A stretch of 64,000 nucleotides of DNA from NCBI GenBank assembly GCA_011800805.1, contig MPNW01000033.1, positions 90,969 to 154,968 of the forward strand, given 5' to 3'. The translations under genes were made by a program, and so were the position numbers. This document shows, one piece after another, positions 55,701 through 62,049 of this stretch. Source of the DNA: Hirudo medicinalis (lineage: Eukaryota; Annelida; Clitellata; Hirudinida; Hirudinidae). The stretch's first letter is position 1. The number at the start of each line of letters is the position of its first letter. The notes beneath the pieces are model-generated. The model was not told where the DNA came from, made no database searches, and worked only from the letters and a program-made list of their open reading frames with translations.

Positions 55701-57839
55701 CTCGAGCCTCTCGTGTTGCTTCCTCAGTTCGTCTGCGGAGTCGTAGTTTCGTCCGATCCCCGTCTGGGAGATCAACAGTTTGTCCCCGGGACCTAAGATC
55801 CACTCGACAACCTCGGGAAAGCATATTTTATTATGATTGCATTTTAATGAATTATTTGTGAATTCAATCGAGTGAATGCTTTCAGATAAATATTGTTACT
55901 TTTAAATATTATTACTTATTATTATTGATATTATTACCATTTGCTAGAAAGAAATTTCAGTTTGTAACAATGAGAAGCAAGTGGTGAACATACATGTGAT
56001 AAATAAGTAAAATGACTAAATTTAACTTGATTTTTTTAGATCATACTTCAAATAATAAAAAATTTAAAAAATTCCAAGTACTTCATTCATCTCCTTCTCG
56101 AGGGAGGTGATGCCTGCTTTCTGCTGTTCTTCAACATCCTTCCTTCTCCACATCACGTCCAGCGTCGACAACTTTCCTTCGACGTCCGTCATGGCAGACG
56201 AAGCCCTCTGCACGATGATCATCTCGTCCTCTTCGTAAGTTTCAAATGTCGGTGATTTGAAACTCATGCAGAATTCATCTCCTACAATAAAATAACCACA
56301 TTTCAAAGAATTCATAATTTAATTTCAAGTCAATTTATCTGAAAATAGTAACATTGTAATAATAATGTTATTTTGTAATAACATTATAAATTACATCAAA
56401 GCTATAAATGATGTCGTTGTGACACAAACAGCAATCGACATTCCAACCTTTCCTGACAAATTCCTCAGCTCTCCTCTTCACGTCCATGTAATCGATCCAA
56501 AGATTTTGAAGGTTTGAAGGAGTTGCTTGGAATAAATTACTCGACATGTGAACAGCAAACATGTCGAGCTCAGAGCAGACAGACTTAGCCTCCTTCATGT
56601 AAGACTCGATGAACTGTTGGATTAAGAAATCCTTTTATTCTTCTCCTTCTTATTATTATTATTATTACTTTTATTATTTTGTATATTGTCTTTTTTTATC
56701 ATCAATATAAATCCTTTATTACCCAGTCTAGATCCTACATTCAATTCTCAAGTTTTATTTGAAATGCTTGAAATTATGATATCTGTGCTAATACATGAAG
56801 TTGGAAAGACCTTTGATAAAGTTAATAAACACATTTGCACCACAACCTTTCTTAGCATCAGCCATTTTTCATGGCTGTAGTTCAAAGTCCCTCCAAGATT
56901 TGGTAACAGATGACGAGCGTTGAAGCTCTCCTTCAGTTGTGACTTCGTGACTACGTGGACCTCAAAAACGAAACACGATAGAATCTGTAGACAACTGATT
57001 TATTAAAATTTTGTGCTAGCAACAATATAATCACAAACATACCTTTGCGAACGAGACATTCCTGTTCAGGTCAGGATTCATGATCGGAGGCTCCTCGACA
57101 ATATAAATATCGGAAACTGCATTGTCGAACGATTTCTTAAAAAAAAAGAGTGCAAATTCTTATGAACATGAATTAAATGAATGCTAATATTATTAATGTC
57201 TTTGAAAAAGATACATTGTTAACTTATCAACTTCAAGTTTTACATCTGATCATCTTTATGACTTACCTGACAACAGTTCAATATAAAGTTCAGTCGAGTG
57301 GATAAGGTTTTCTTCTGGTTGTCAATTATTACTGAAAAACCTCTCTTCACTGACACTTCACTGTTCAATACAATTTAATTATTAATGGAATAATTTTCAA
57401 CAAGAACTTGTTGCTTTAGTTCAATCAAATATCTCTGACCTAGGTATGCTTCCCAGATAAATCAAGCAGTCGATGACATCACGTTCTGAAACTCTATGAA
57501 TGCCACTGTCACTTGGGAAAATTATGATTGGTCCCTGTTTGGAATCTTTGCCCCCTTCAGACAAAAACATTTGTAACTCGTTTCTAATTTTAAGGACATT
57601 TTAAATCCCAAACCTGGCAAAAGTGCCACTCGTAGCTTCAAGAGGTCATAGATTTGGCCGGCTTCATAAGTGTTACCTTTAAGAATGCATCAAGCTTTCA
57701 TCTAGGATTGGTGATCAGATTTGCTAAATGTTTTTAAATTCTTACCAAATCTTTTTTCATACAACTGAAAAGAATCTCCAGGTTCTATGTTGCTGGAGTA
57801 GCTCTGAGCTGAATTCCTGCGACTGTATATAACCGACAT
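9504..57839 (-). CDS. Giant Trio-N-terminus / titin-obscurin-like muscle protein
   Basis: One minus-strand gene of some 60 exons, read from an ATG at 57839 to a TAA at 9504. Order: CRAL-TRIO domain; spectrin-type repeats; about a dozen Ig I-set domains with linkers; SH3; two Ig; a single 12.4-kb acidic exon; then Ig, three or more FN3 and Ig; a pseudokinase; and at least two C-terminal Ig domains. Estimated length is about 9,000 residues. Ig/FN3/kinase giants (titin, twitchin, obscurin/UNC-89) organise sarcomeres, and Trio/Kalirin carry CRAL-TRIO plus spectrin repeats ahead of RhoGEF modules. Here no DH or PH domain is seen. Unity of the gene rests on phase-matched junctions, notably 49766/about 49575, where two exons join to give the Ig motif GESLKLTC. 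Caveats: one 824-base gap in an intron, a frameshift in the kinase, and possible alternative starts and ends. Separate transcription units sharing exons cannot be excluded. Confidence 0.75.
9720..9797 (+). repeat. Pentamer repeat and dispersed repeat, copy 2
   Basis: A short (gacat/gcatgacata)-type tract leads into 9751-9797, the second copy of the 48-base element seen at 401-448. It sits in the last intron of the giant gene, about 35 bases upstream (in gene direction) of the final coding exon. Confidence 0.6.
10660..10945. repeat. 10-bp minisatellite
   Basis: About 28 tandem copies of a ten-base unit close to gacaatcatc, with C/T variants (gacaatcacc, gacaatcatt). It lies in an intron near the 3' end of the giant gene. 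It has no unique spacers and is not a CRISPR array. Confidence 0.9.
11040..11500. other. Intron sequence with GC-richer patch
   Basis: After a short (gatg)n tract at 11055-11074, the patch 11180-11310 is more GC-rich than the surrounding intron and open on both strands. No splice-consistent coding sequence or known family is recognised. It may be a fragment of an interspersed repeat. Confidence 0.3.
12080..12142. repeat. (CAT/CGT)n microsatellite
   Basis: An interrupted trinucleotide tract of cat, cgt and cgtcat units lies in an intron of the giant gene. Open frames through it (Met/Thr runs) are artefacts. Confidence 0.85.
12320..13228 (-). CDS. Giant gene: kinase tail and split Ig domain
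   Basis: Exon about 13120-13228 encodes KFTKDKLPVGRLSYEGSMF ..., a basic segment after the kinase that may correspond to the autoregulatory tail of this kinase family. Exons 12933-13051 and 12320-12496 form one Ig (GGTARFKCKFHGRPDSSFKW / SHDNEELDWSSGKYTLWSRA ... GQYVCTASNKLGSSS). The intron again falls at the strand-C tryptophan. Confidence 0.7.
13440..14850 (-). CDS. Giant gene: titin/obscurin-family pseudokinase domain
   Basis: Exons about 14744-14850, 14466-14664, 14218-14347, 13945-14142, 13660-13868 and 13440-13519. The Gly-rich loop is EEISRGAHGVMHRA. The beta3 strand is WLVRFVKC, with Arg where the ATP-binding Lys should be. The alphaC region is IRQEIEIL. The hinge is YVFELISGCDLLSKM. 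The catalytic loop is NVVNVDIRAETIF, where HRDLKPEN has become NVDIRAET (Asp kept, Asn lost). DFG is replaced by NFS (LKLSNFSSS). The APE-like motif is CPPEF, and the F-helix region is YTDIWNLGILAYT. Loss of three key residues predicts no normal phosphotransfer, so a scaffold or sensor role is more likely. A one-base frameshift is apparent at about 14575-14590: upstream codons read GAHGVMHRAVEKETNRSW and downstream ones read VEKMMIRQEIEIL in another frame. It may be a sequencing error. Confidence 0.8.
14938..16130 (-). CDS. Giant gene: Ig-Ig-FN3 block before the kinase
   Basis: Exons about 16009-16123 and 15675-15853 make a split Ig. Using the donor after AAAGTTAGATG restores the strand-C tryptophan (PKVRW / FKNFCEIFDG). 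The intron between them is filled by an (aat)/(atg) microsatellite. Exon 15318-15603 is another Ig (VKVRVPLNGRPTPEVLWMRE ... GLYQIKAKNYIGSD). Exon 14938-15258 is FN3 (LSWKPCEDDGGSPIIEYLVE ... YQFRIRAKNIYGIGQEG). Ig-FN3 directly before the kinase is the arrangement of titin, twitchin and obscurin-type kinases. Confidence 0.75.
16202..16915 (-). CDS. Giant gene: two FN3 domains
   Basis: Exon 16604-16915 encodes VPCAPASLTTAIINRSNINI, then SWTPPRNS and LRVSAENRFGIGPSRELSEP. Exon 16202-16536 encodes DVPRKPSTPYIIGSKSSDKR ... YQFRIYAENAFGSSLPSDSS. Both have the FN3 C-terminal (V/I)xAEN.FG signature. The second has an unusual central insertion (NIENNKENIGEE). Confidence 0.75.
16986..17270 (-). CDS. 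Giant gene: two truncated Ig N-termini in tandem
   Basis: The exon carries two successive Ig starts, RPWFVQKLPFKLELFEGKPF (...LYCSN) and KPWFIKKLPEKFKIEKGGDL (...LQCDV). Each stops after the B-strand cysteine without the W or Y-C half. An acidic/Ser-rich tail follows. It looks like a decayed pair of Ig domains kept in frame between FN3 domains. Confidence 0.6.
17341..18065 (-). CDS. Giant gene: Ig domain and first FN3 domain
   Basis: Exon 17797-18065 encodes an Ig-like domain (SSATISIPYKSESTGNHKVT, WKKM ... GGTYAVYLEDEFGVCSC) lacking the B-strand cysteine. Exon 17341-17661 encodes FN3 (DKPGAPESPKFALSPDDEAI, LNWSPPKDDGGDKVLRYMIE ... SSFRIAAENTCGLGP). The start GAPESP and the WSPPKDDGG motif are typical of titin/twitchin FN3 domains. 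Both are phase 1, the usual phase for shuffled Ig/FN3 exons. Confidence 0.75.
18487..30882 (-). CDS. Giant 12.4-kb acidic exon (about 4,130 residues)
   Basis: One uninterrupted frame with a clean acceptor (gctctag|ga) and donor (acag|gtagtt), phase 1 at both ends. The protein is extremely rich in Glu, Asp, Ser, Thr, Val, Ile and Lys, poor in Trp/Cys/Pro, and shows no recognised domain. It is probably intrinsically disordered. Phrases recur in degenerate form: SSDYYESVEKE and SCDYYEPVEKQ, KVEVLNEEE and KVEVTNPEE, FVEPCISEE and LVEPSISEE, LEFVPDT and LEFVPEV. This implies ancient internal duplication. It occupies the place of a spring or spacer between the SH3-side and kinase-side Ig clusters. 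It is acidic and low in proline, so not a classical PEVK segment. All antisense open frames here are shadows. Confidence 0.85.
31005..31079 (-). CDS. Bridging exon into the giant acidic exon
   Basis: Encodes roughly LHLEGESEKMEPPAIDYYST. Two nested acceptors (cag and tag, six bases apart) both give phase 1, matching the Ig exon ending at 32511. The donor also gives phase 1, matching the giant exon. Skipping the three short terminal exons therefore yields a continuous frame. An ATG inside (MEPPAIDYY) could instead begin an independent downstream transcript. Confidence 0.55.
31928..32344 (-). CDS. Alternative 3' end with DF[R/K]xxL actin-binding-type motifs
   Basis: Three small exons (about 32299-32344, 32183-32216 and 31928-32068) continue in phase from the Ig at 32511 and end in a TGA at 31928-31930. 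They encode LPKTLDFKANLKKTLR, EPDTNVTFKQE and then a tail containing IQHDFRNVLKPFL. DFRNVL fits the DFRxxL motif that anchors long/smooth-muscle MLCK to F-actin (family knowledge), and DFKANL is a close variant. A short isoform ending here would join the Trio-like/Ig/SH3 part to actin. A TTTATT (AATAAA on this strand) at about 31461-31466 could be its polyadenylation signal. Confidence 0.6.
32511..33742 (-). CDS. Giant gene: two Ig domains after SH3
   Basis: Exon 33410-33742 encodes an Ig (SASFKCLVSGNPRPSITWFH ... GRYTMIAKNPFGIASS). Exons 32902-33029 and 32511-32714 make a second, split after KFPMK (AKFSCKFKGKFPMK / ATWYKDGGQVSSGDKTKF ... GKYRVLVTNDHGETEA). The last exon ends in phase 1 (ATCAACG|gt). 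That phase fits both the short alternative 3' end and the exon leading into the giant acidic exon. Confidence 0.75.
33104..33213. repeat. Tandem duplication of a 55-base unit
   Basis: Two adjacent copies (33104-33158 and 33159-33213) of a 55-base unit beginning actaa[t/c]gtaagcactaca differ at very few positions. The duplication lies in an intron between Ig exons and looks recent. Confidence 0.85.
33874..34952 (-). CDS. Giant gene: linker and SH3 domain
   Basis: The exon encodes about 270 residues of linker, including a Thr/Val/Glu-rich segment, followed by an SH3 domain: VLIAIHSYEPDSDEVMSLHE, GERLEFLEENSEDWWFVRKF, then GFVPSRLLQ. The ALYDY-like start, the WW pair in the ligand groove and the final GFVPS are all present, so binding of proline-rich ligands is plausible. 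In titin-family relatives an SH3 also occurs beside Ig domains. In Trio the SH3 follows DH-PH modules, which are absent here. Confidence 0.8.
35364..36597 (-). CDS. Giant gene: Lys/Glu/Ser-rich linker exon
   Basis: About 411 residues, very rich in Lys, Glu, Asp and Ser, with no recognised domain (for example KDDSTKEIEQETVKLPLKDG). Composition suggests an extended, unstructured spring or spacer. It is not a proline-rich PEVK region. A following exon at 35084-35210 (KTEEQKDAPREGEDEPLSST ...) continues the acidic linker towards the SH3 exon. Confidence 0.65.
37070..37517 (-). CDS. Giant gene: Ig domain split by an intron
   Basis: Exons 37419-37517 and about 37090-37248 form one Ig: SFVLECHFEGSPLPKVIWLK, then ILITDPALPQDDSTYSCRVQ. 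The intron falls directly after the strand-C tryptophan segment, the same relative place as in at least five other split Ig domains of this gene. A possible short exon at 36728-36772 follows. Confidence 0.65.
37735..38430 (-). CDS. Giant gene: domain-free linker exon
   Basis: An open exon of about 230 residues without a recognised fold. It contains an acidic stretch (EKDETSSDEDIFYDCMEFEE) that looks like a casein-kinase-2-type phosphorylation cluster. Flanking acceptor and donor signals are good, and its phase matches the Ig exons on either side. Confidence 0.65.
38611..39307 (-). CDS. Giant gene: charged linker plus Ig domain
   Basis: About 140 residues of linker containing a basic patch (PDPVRKKRRAQAVQSK) precede an Ig domain (LLELKCQVFSATPASVDWYH ... 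GPYRCIVKNLLGSASC). The KKRR cluster could be a nuclear-localisation-like or protein-binding site. This is inference only. Confidence 0.75.
39411..40134 (-). CDS. Giant gene: exon with two complete Ig domains
   Basis: A single exon encodes two I-set Ig domains. The first carries EEVVLTCVVVGNPTPEVSWL and GRFTCVAKNDLGCSQ; the second carries DQLVLSACFEGSPFPSISWF and NGIYSCRATNVLGVATTS. A linker of about 45 residues separates them. All core Ig residues are present, in contrast to several cysteine-less neighbours. Confidence 0.8.
40940..41790 (-). CDS. Giant gene: basic linker and split Ig domain
   Basis: An exon at about 41583-41790 encodes a Ser/Lys-rich linker (KITQKIVRRSRNAPSVRQAD ...). Exons 41290-41479 and 40940-41108 form one Ig (GGYAKFWAKVSANPPAT, MTWFINGLEIF / SSRFNVYFDGLMHVLEIM ... 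GEVKATARNYKGD). The Ig has no disulfide cysteines. A small exon at about 41935-41975 (DVSSKYQSKIY) may precede the linker, but its phase into 41790 is not resolved. A further short exon at 40718-40770 (LQSKKRSLPSIEITPTK) links to the next Ig pair. Confidence 0.6.
41187..41222. repeat. (TA)n microsatellite
   Basis: An almost pure AT dinucleotide run lies in the intron that splits an Ig domain of the giant gene. Confidence 0.85.
42087..44056 (-). CDS. Giant gene: Ser-rich linkers and three Ig domains
   Basis: Exons at about 43907-44056 (linker), 43507-43795 (Ig, ILECNLPPFPVASKITWYKDG ... GKYVCKAQ), 43208-43299 (linker, acidic/basic), 42921-43119 with 42527-42780 (one Ig split by an intron at its tryptophan: FSCRVTGEPAPN / IQWYHNGRLIRPSGKYRMKL ... 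GFYTCCALN), and 42087-42422 (Ig, ARIECKVYGHPSPDLSWYKNG ... GIYTCRAHNKSG). Phases agree. These are I-set domains of the muscle type. Their partners are unknown. Confidence 0.75.
44060..45950. other. Long intron of the giant gene, no feature seen
   Basis: Almost 1.9 kb between an Ig exon (ends 45952) and a linker exon (starts 44056). Open frames of 60-115 residues occur on the minus strand near 44466-45129, but they have no family resemblance and no consistent splice signals. Confidence 0.5.
45952..46258 (-). CDS. Giant gene: Ig domain exon with possible alternative start
   Basis: The spliced exon runs from about 46228 to 45952 and encodes an I-set Ig (EGEPVEFSIQVVGNPIPT, VQWFLNGKELS, DKGLYTVLAKNKYGE). 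As in some titin Ig domains, the disulfide cysteines are replaced (F in strand B, V in strand F). If the upstream acceptor is not used, the frame stays open to an ATG at 46258 (MFVRLSFVFKAAPSIKE). That would give an alternative N-terminus driven from the TATA-containing region 500 bases upstream. Confidence 0.65.
46743..46750 (-). promoter_or_regulatory. Candidate internal promoter (TATA box) within the giant gene
   Basis: On the minus strand the sequence ccggTATAAATAgcggtg lies in a GC-richer island (about 46560-46760) inside an otherwise AT-rich intron, about 490 bases upstream of an in-frame ATG at 46258. A start about 30 bases downstream would give a transcript beginning with the Ig-rich part and skipping the Trio-like domains. 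Evidence is motif plus composition and position only. Confidence 0.4.
48058..49190. repeat. 19-bp AT-rich satellite interrupted by an assembly gap
   Basis: Tandem copies of a 19-base unit close to attgataatacaattaata, with atcgataat and ataattaat variants, flank a run of N at 48159-48982. The same repeat on both sides shows that the gap is a collapsed or unsequenced part of the array, so its true length is unknown. It lies in the intron between two Ig exons, downstream of the Trio-like part of the giant gene. Confidence 0.9.
49350..49575 (-). CDS. Giant gene: first Ig domain after the spectrin block
   Basis: Encodes an Ig domain with LKLTCYINASP, VKWLKDG and DDSGRYSCIAADG, that is, both cysteines, the core tryptophan and the tyrosine corner. 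The preceding exon (49766-49830) must use its second donor, after GGTGAAAG, for the phase to fit. That splice creates KKGESLKLTC, a textbook Ig A'/B-strand start, and is the best evidence that the Trio-like and titin-like halves are one protein. The exon ends in phase 1, matching the next recognised Ig exon across the gap-containing intron. Confidence 0.75.
49766..56613 (-). CDS. Giant gene: spectrin-type repeat block and linker
   Basis: About seventeen exons encode helical, heptad-like sequence. Approximate positions: 56448-56613, 56088-56282, 55697-55817, 55165-55364, 54810-54915, 54495-54736, 54104-54227, 53069-53262, 52820-52968, 52397-52455, 51911-52059, 51372-51512, 51110-51240, 50805-50949, 50542-50689, 50146-50431 and 49766-49830. 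Segments such as VVEWILGPGDKLLISQTGIG, followed by QHERLELKC, align with Trio repeats (FDWI..NKGLFL..YTEIG...QHNHF). Further spectrin-like lines include KKLELQQFLQLKICEQNIEQ and ASEDLQKVERWIDGQ. I estimate six to nine repeats. A Ser/Arg/Gly linker at 51911-52059 and an Asn/Ser-rich stretch at 50146-50431 interrupt them. No Dbl-homology sequence follows. Confidence 0.75.
49986..50095. repeat. (ATC)n/(AAT)n compound microsatellite
   Basis: A run of about twenty cat/atc units between aat units lies in an intron of the giant gene. It produces spurious poly-Asp and poly-Tyr open frames. Confidence 0.9.
52655..52808. repeat. Long (CAT/CGT)n microsatellite
   Basis: About 150 bases of cat and cgt triplets directly follow (in gene direction) the donor of the exon ending near 52820. 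The poly-Asp frame through it is a read-through artefact, since the exon has a good gtatca donor before the tract. Confidence 0.85.
53360..53790 (+). mobile_element. Decayed CR1/L2/Jockey-type LINE fragment
   Basis: On the plus strand, opposite to the host gene, the translation contains LRKCTDATNDWYLVDFLQLN followed by PKSC, then FHFSFKQHATSIIKSCNHLI, AIRHIRPFL, and further on RQLKTHLFRMALN. These are familiar landmarks of the reverse-transcriptase C-terminal part of non-LTR elements (LNPxKSE; LSFxxHVxxxxKSCNYxIRxLRHIR; FKxxLKTHLF at the end). The stretch between them is shortened and out of frame, so the copy is dead. A long (att)n tract at 53843-53937 follows, as often seen at 3' ends of such elements. 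It sits in an intron of the spectrin block. Confidence 0.7.
56847..57839 (-). CDS. Giant gene exons 1-6: CRAL-TRIO (Sec14-like) domain
   Basis: Exons at 57746-57839, 57614-57676, 57440-57554, 57267-57360, 57043-57135 and 56847-56984, with matching phases throughout. The translated order contains GGKDSKQGPIIIFPSDSG, then ERDVIDCLIYLGSIPR, then VKRGFSVIIDNQ, and later LLPNLGGTLNYSHEKWL. These match in order the Trio/Kalirin N-terminus (GGRD..PIL.FP, YL..IPSEE, KRGFTVIVD, FDG.LEYNHEEWI; family knowledge). CRAL-TRIO folds bind lipids, but whether this one does cannot be told. The start MSVIYSRRNS was chosen because it is the first ATG and leads in phase into the domain. Confidence 0.8.
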
Positions 57840-60253
57840 AGTTGTTCAAGATTTTCAAAATAGCCAAGATTCTGAACATGAACTGTTATTCTTGTTATGT
57901 TATGATCTGTTATGATCGAACCAAATATTGTTGAAACTTATTTTTGAACTTTCAAATCGTAACTTTTGAAATATTGATTTCAAGAAATCGAAATGTTTAC
58001 ATCGGTCAGACAAACCGAAATGAAGAGATTTGAAAGTACGCCTAACAATGTCCAACTAATGAAGGTATTCAAACAGGTAAGTGATAGTAGCAGTACGAAG
58101 CGTGCATTCGATTAATACTTGATCCCTTCCATCCCAAACCCAGGTGAAACCAAAGCTTTCATTTCAAATGCTAAACATTTTATACCACAGTAATTAGTCT
58201 TATTCAAAGTCTTATCTAATCAAACACTGATTTTTGTGAAAACACTGGGTTTCTCGCTTTAGAACTTATTAATTCACTATTTAGAACTTATGAATTTATT
58301 AGGTTTGTATTCATGGAATAATAAGTTGTTCGTCTGAATTAGAAAAGTTAGTAGAATTCCTGAATGTTTCGATCCACCACAGTTAATAAGAAATTTTAAT
58401 GATAATACTATGTTACAATCTATTAAATCAAATTAATTACATTTAATTTAAATAATCTTGTTTCCTCAAGGTCTTCAAGGAATTCTTTCATTCATTACGA
58501 GCTGAATGTCGAAATAATCCGATTAATTCAGACGAGTCTTAACAAGAGCGGCATTTTTCAAAATAAAACTCTCAGCACCTTATTACCTCAGCATCTCTTT
58601 TATCTAATTAAGTTCTTTTGAAGTTGAAGCGAACCGTTCAGTTTTCCTTTTTCTACGACTGAATCAAAATTGCAACAACTTAACATCAAAAAAAGATTAA
58701 CTAAACATATTTGATACCAAAACTGATGGTGAGTTATTAAATAATTGTCAAACGAAAACCACAAATAGGACCTCCAGTAAATTACTCATACATCTAAGGA
58801 GCCATTTTTGGCACTTACATTAGGGAGAGGGAGTCGAAAATCAGACAAAGATATAACGCCCCTGCGGCAACAAGAACACTATTCTTCTATTCGAAACATG
58901 TCTTTGGGTGCACATAGAATCGAGTTTCAGCGAGAAAATCTAGAGATTTATGTTTGCACCATCCGAGTGCAGACTGCAAACAATACCTGGAGAGACTTGG
59001 GACACATCTTTCTCGCATTTTGTTGACTGCAACTAAAGTTCTAATCCGCCGTTGATTGCAGACTGAAGCGGACTTAATCTGACAGACCCAAAGTTGAAGA
59101 TATTGGGATTAAAATGCCCGTTGCTATGTTGTATTGCATTGCCATTCTCTGACTGAATGGATGCCGACACCATTGTTGCCATTATCTTGGCCGATCCAGA
59201 GTACATTTTATACAACTTTATCCGCAGATAATGGGATTATAAATTGCACGTACAGAATCATATCTCTTAAAGGAGCATATTCAAGTCGACCAACCGAACT
59301 CATGATTGAGTTGGTTTATGAAAATGTATTGAAAAAACAACGCCATGCCATCTTCTCGGCGGGGTCAAGACAAAATCAAACAAGAAATTCGAAACCATCG
59401 TGAAGACACGACTCTTCCCAAACAATATTTGATCACTGAGCATCTCCAAAATTTATTTCTTAAAAAATATGTTTAAAAATTGGTCATTATAAAATATTAT
59501 CAACTGATGACAACTTGATTGGTGGGTCGACTCTGTCTCGCATTCAGCTGCAAGCAAGTCCACACAAATTGAAACAAAGCATCAAAGGTGGCTTCCTGTT
59601 ATTTCTACTCGACTCCAAAAATATGTTTGCATTCACAACGAAACTTCGTTAACAAAATTTCGTAATAAAACTTCATAAGTTCCCCAGGATGGAAGGAAGC
59701 GAGGCAGAAGGAATACTGACGTTATGATGATTCCATGTGCGTCATTCCAGTGCATCCATCACATGAAGATGATGTCGACGACGATGCCTTGATGATTATG
59801 ATGATGATGATAATAATAATGATGATGATGATGATGACGTACACTGACATCAGGAGTAAAAACTTTGGCAAAACTTCCTCGAATCATGATTTCTTTTTCT
59901 GACACATAAACACATAGAAAACATTTCTCAAATTCTCAACAATATTATACAGCACTGCCCCTGATTGTCCTGACGACCCTGATGGTGAATGGTGGACTGT
60001 GGTGGGAGGGAAGAAAGAAATGAGTTCGACTTCCTCTTTTCCACTCAATCAGCTGGATTCATTATAAACAAGTAAGCGATTACAAACGACTCCCATGAAC
60101 AACGGAGCTGCGCATGATGGACGAAAAAGGCGGCAAATCTACAGACGAACGAGAACGAAAAGCCTCGCACGAAGAAGCCCAAGTCTGCGCATGCAAATGC
60201 CTAAAACTGAAGGTAAATAGAAAAAATATATATATGCAGATGTGGTCCATTTG
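57840..60253. other. Intergenic region between the giant gene and glypican
   Basis: It should contain the promoter and 5'UTR of the giant gene and the 3'UTR of the glypican gene (both minus strand). No clear TATA box was picked. An (atg)n microsatellite lies at about 59790-59836. Small open frames on the plus strand (58808-59403) have no recognised similarity. Confidence 0.5.
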
Positions 60254-61977
60254 TTAACTAAGCAGAAAATACAATAAAAGGGCAGAGTACATCAGGAGCT
60301 GCCAGTAGAACCCTAGTCCGACGGAGTGAGCCGAGTTGAAAAACATGGAGGGCCTATGATGGGGAGCCCTCATCGTGGGAAAACGAGGCATGTGTGACAC
60401 GTGTGGCACATTTTGTGTGTGTGGTCTGACGGGTGCCATATCTCCATGGTGACGTCTATTGGGGGGTATGGTGCTGAATCCCTTGTAGAAATCTTCGTCA
60501 TCCTCCTCATCGATCAGACCCGAGCCACCCGATCCGTCCGTGTCTTCCCCATTAAGGTATCCACCACTACCCTCAGAAGCTGGATTCGGAAAAAAGCATC
60601 AATTGTAATAACAGCATCATATGCCTGAAAAACCAGTACAGTGCACGATGATAAGATTCATGCTTGAGGCTATGACGGCATAAATATGACCTCGACAATC
60701 TCCTAGGTTACATAAGTACACAACCCTACAGCTAGCATATGGTGAACATGGATGAGACCAGTGTGTAACACTCAGTATGAGGATGCCTTTTGGCAAAATG
60801 CAGTGATAACATGGTTGGACCCAGGAAGCTATTTATCTGAGGTATTGTGATACGAATGTGGGCGTTTCACACGTAGTATTCCAACAGAGTGGTTGAGACC
60901 TCCCACGAACCAAGTGCCGTGGGAACAACTTACGAACCTTTTAGTCGTGAAACTGACTTTTAATTTATGCACAGATTAAACACACTTGCAGTAATTATTT
61001 AATGTTATTTATTTCTACAATTTATTATTATTATACATTATTATTATTATTATTATTATCATTATTATTATTATATTTGACAAGCAACTCACCACCCTCA
61101 TCTTGTGAGACATCCAACCCTTCAAATGATTTGGTCAGCTTCAAAGTGACGTCCATTAATTTGCCGATCTGCTGTTTTATGAGTTGGTCGTCTTTGGCAT
61201 GTTCGGACATTTTGCCACCTTCGGCCGCAGACGCGTCATCGACGACTCGAGTCTTCGAGTAACTGGAAAGGCAACATTTTCATAAGCTTTTGATTGTTCT
61301 CAGACGATCAACTCAATCATTATCATTATCAGCACCACAATCATCATCATCATCATCGTCATCATCGTCAGCATAATTATTCATCATCGTCATTAAACAT
61401 CAACATCATTATCAACCCCACAGACCTGGCTTTTGCAGTACCATTCCAGCAGTTGTCGTCAGAAGCGGTGCTATTCAAAGAACTCCTTCCAGTTTTGACC
61501 AACAAAGGTTCGCAAGCCGCTCCGGACATGTTTCTGAACAGATCGCCGGAAGCCAACAATTTATCTCGAACTTCTTGGAGAATCAGACCCAGGTCTCCTA
61601 ATCCGTTCCTCTCCGTGGACCTACCCATCCTCGGGACAACGGCATCCGAGGGGTAAGACCTTTTAGAACGGGGAGTTAGGGTCGGTTCGCCACATCCCAT
61701 GAAAACCTTGAAAACAAAAGCGAGGATACTCGTCGAGAACGAAATAACGACCACATATTTTAATAAAAATTCCGTGGCTCGTTTAAACAGAAATTCGTTG
61801 CGTAATTTTATTTAATTTTCATTCGATTTGATTTTTAATCTCCGACCTTGTTGTTGATTTCCTCGCTTTGGTCCTGGTAGTTCATAATGGCCTCGGATAT
61901 TTTCACGTTGATTGGGGAGATGATGCCCACAGGGTGAAAGGGTCCTTCCAGTCTTTCCATGACTTTTCGCATTTGTC
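60254..61977 (-). CDS. Glypican (GPI-anchored heparan sulfate proteoglycan), 3' part
   Basis: Four phase-matched exons: 61847-61977, 61426-61706, 61093-61262 and 60254-60579 (stop at the lower end). The first encodes MERLEGPFHPVGIISPINVK followed by ISEAIMN, the second VFMGCGEP ... CWNGTAKA, the third DDQLIKQQIGKLMDVTLKL. These are hallmark segments of glypicans (LEGPF..., DVKISEAIMN, VFQGCG, CWNG, RQQI..L). The last exon has Ser-Gly sites in acidic context (EGSGGY, DGSGGSGLIDEEDDED) for heparan sulfate chains. It ends in a hydrophobic tail (FYWQLLMYSALLLYFLL) consistent with a GPI-anchor signal. Glypicans act at the cell surface as co-receptors for Wnt, Hh, BMP and FGF ligands. The N-terminal cysteine-rich half is missing: its exons lie above 61977 or outside the window. 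The subfamily (GPC1/2/4/6 versus GPC3/5) is not settled, though exon 61847-61977 looks closer to the GPC1/4 type. Confidence 0.85.
61319..61400. repeat. (CAT/CGT)n microsatellite in a glypican intron
   Basis: Interrupted cat/cac/cgt triplets lie between the glypican exons ending at 61426 and beginning at 61262. Open frames across it are artefacts. Confidence 0.8.
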
Positions 61978-62049
61978 CTGCACCAAGTTGACGCGAATAA
62001 AGCAGGGCGCAATACAAATTTGGGGAAATATTATTGTACATAGTTAACA

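Noticed and set aside
33864..57839. RhoGEF (DH-PH) domain expected in a Trio-like protein
   Set aside because: All exons read between the spectrin block and the SH3 were checked for DH-like sequence and none was seen. The linkers are charged and domain-free.
58808..59403. Plus-strand frames of 72 and 89 residues between the giant and glypican genes
   Set aside because: There is no recognisable family, and composition is like the surrounding intergenic DNA.
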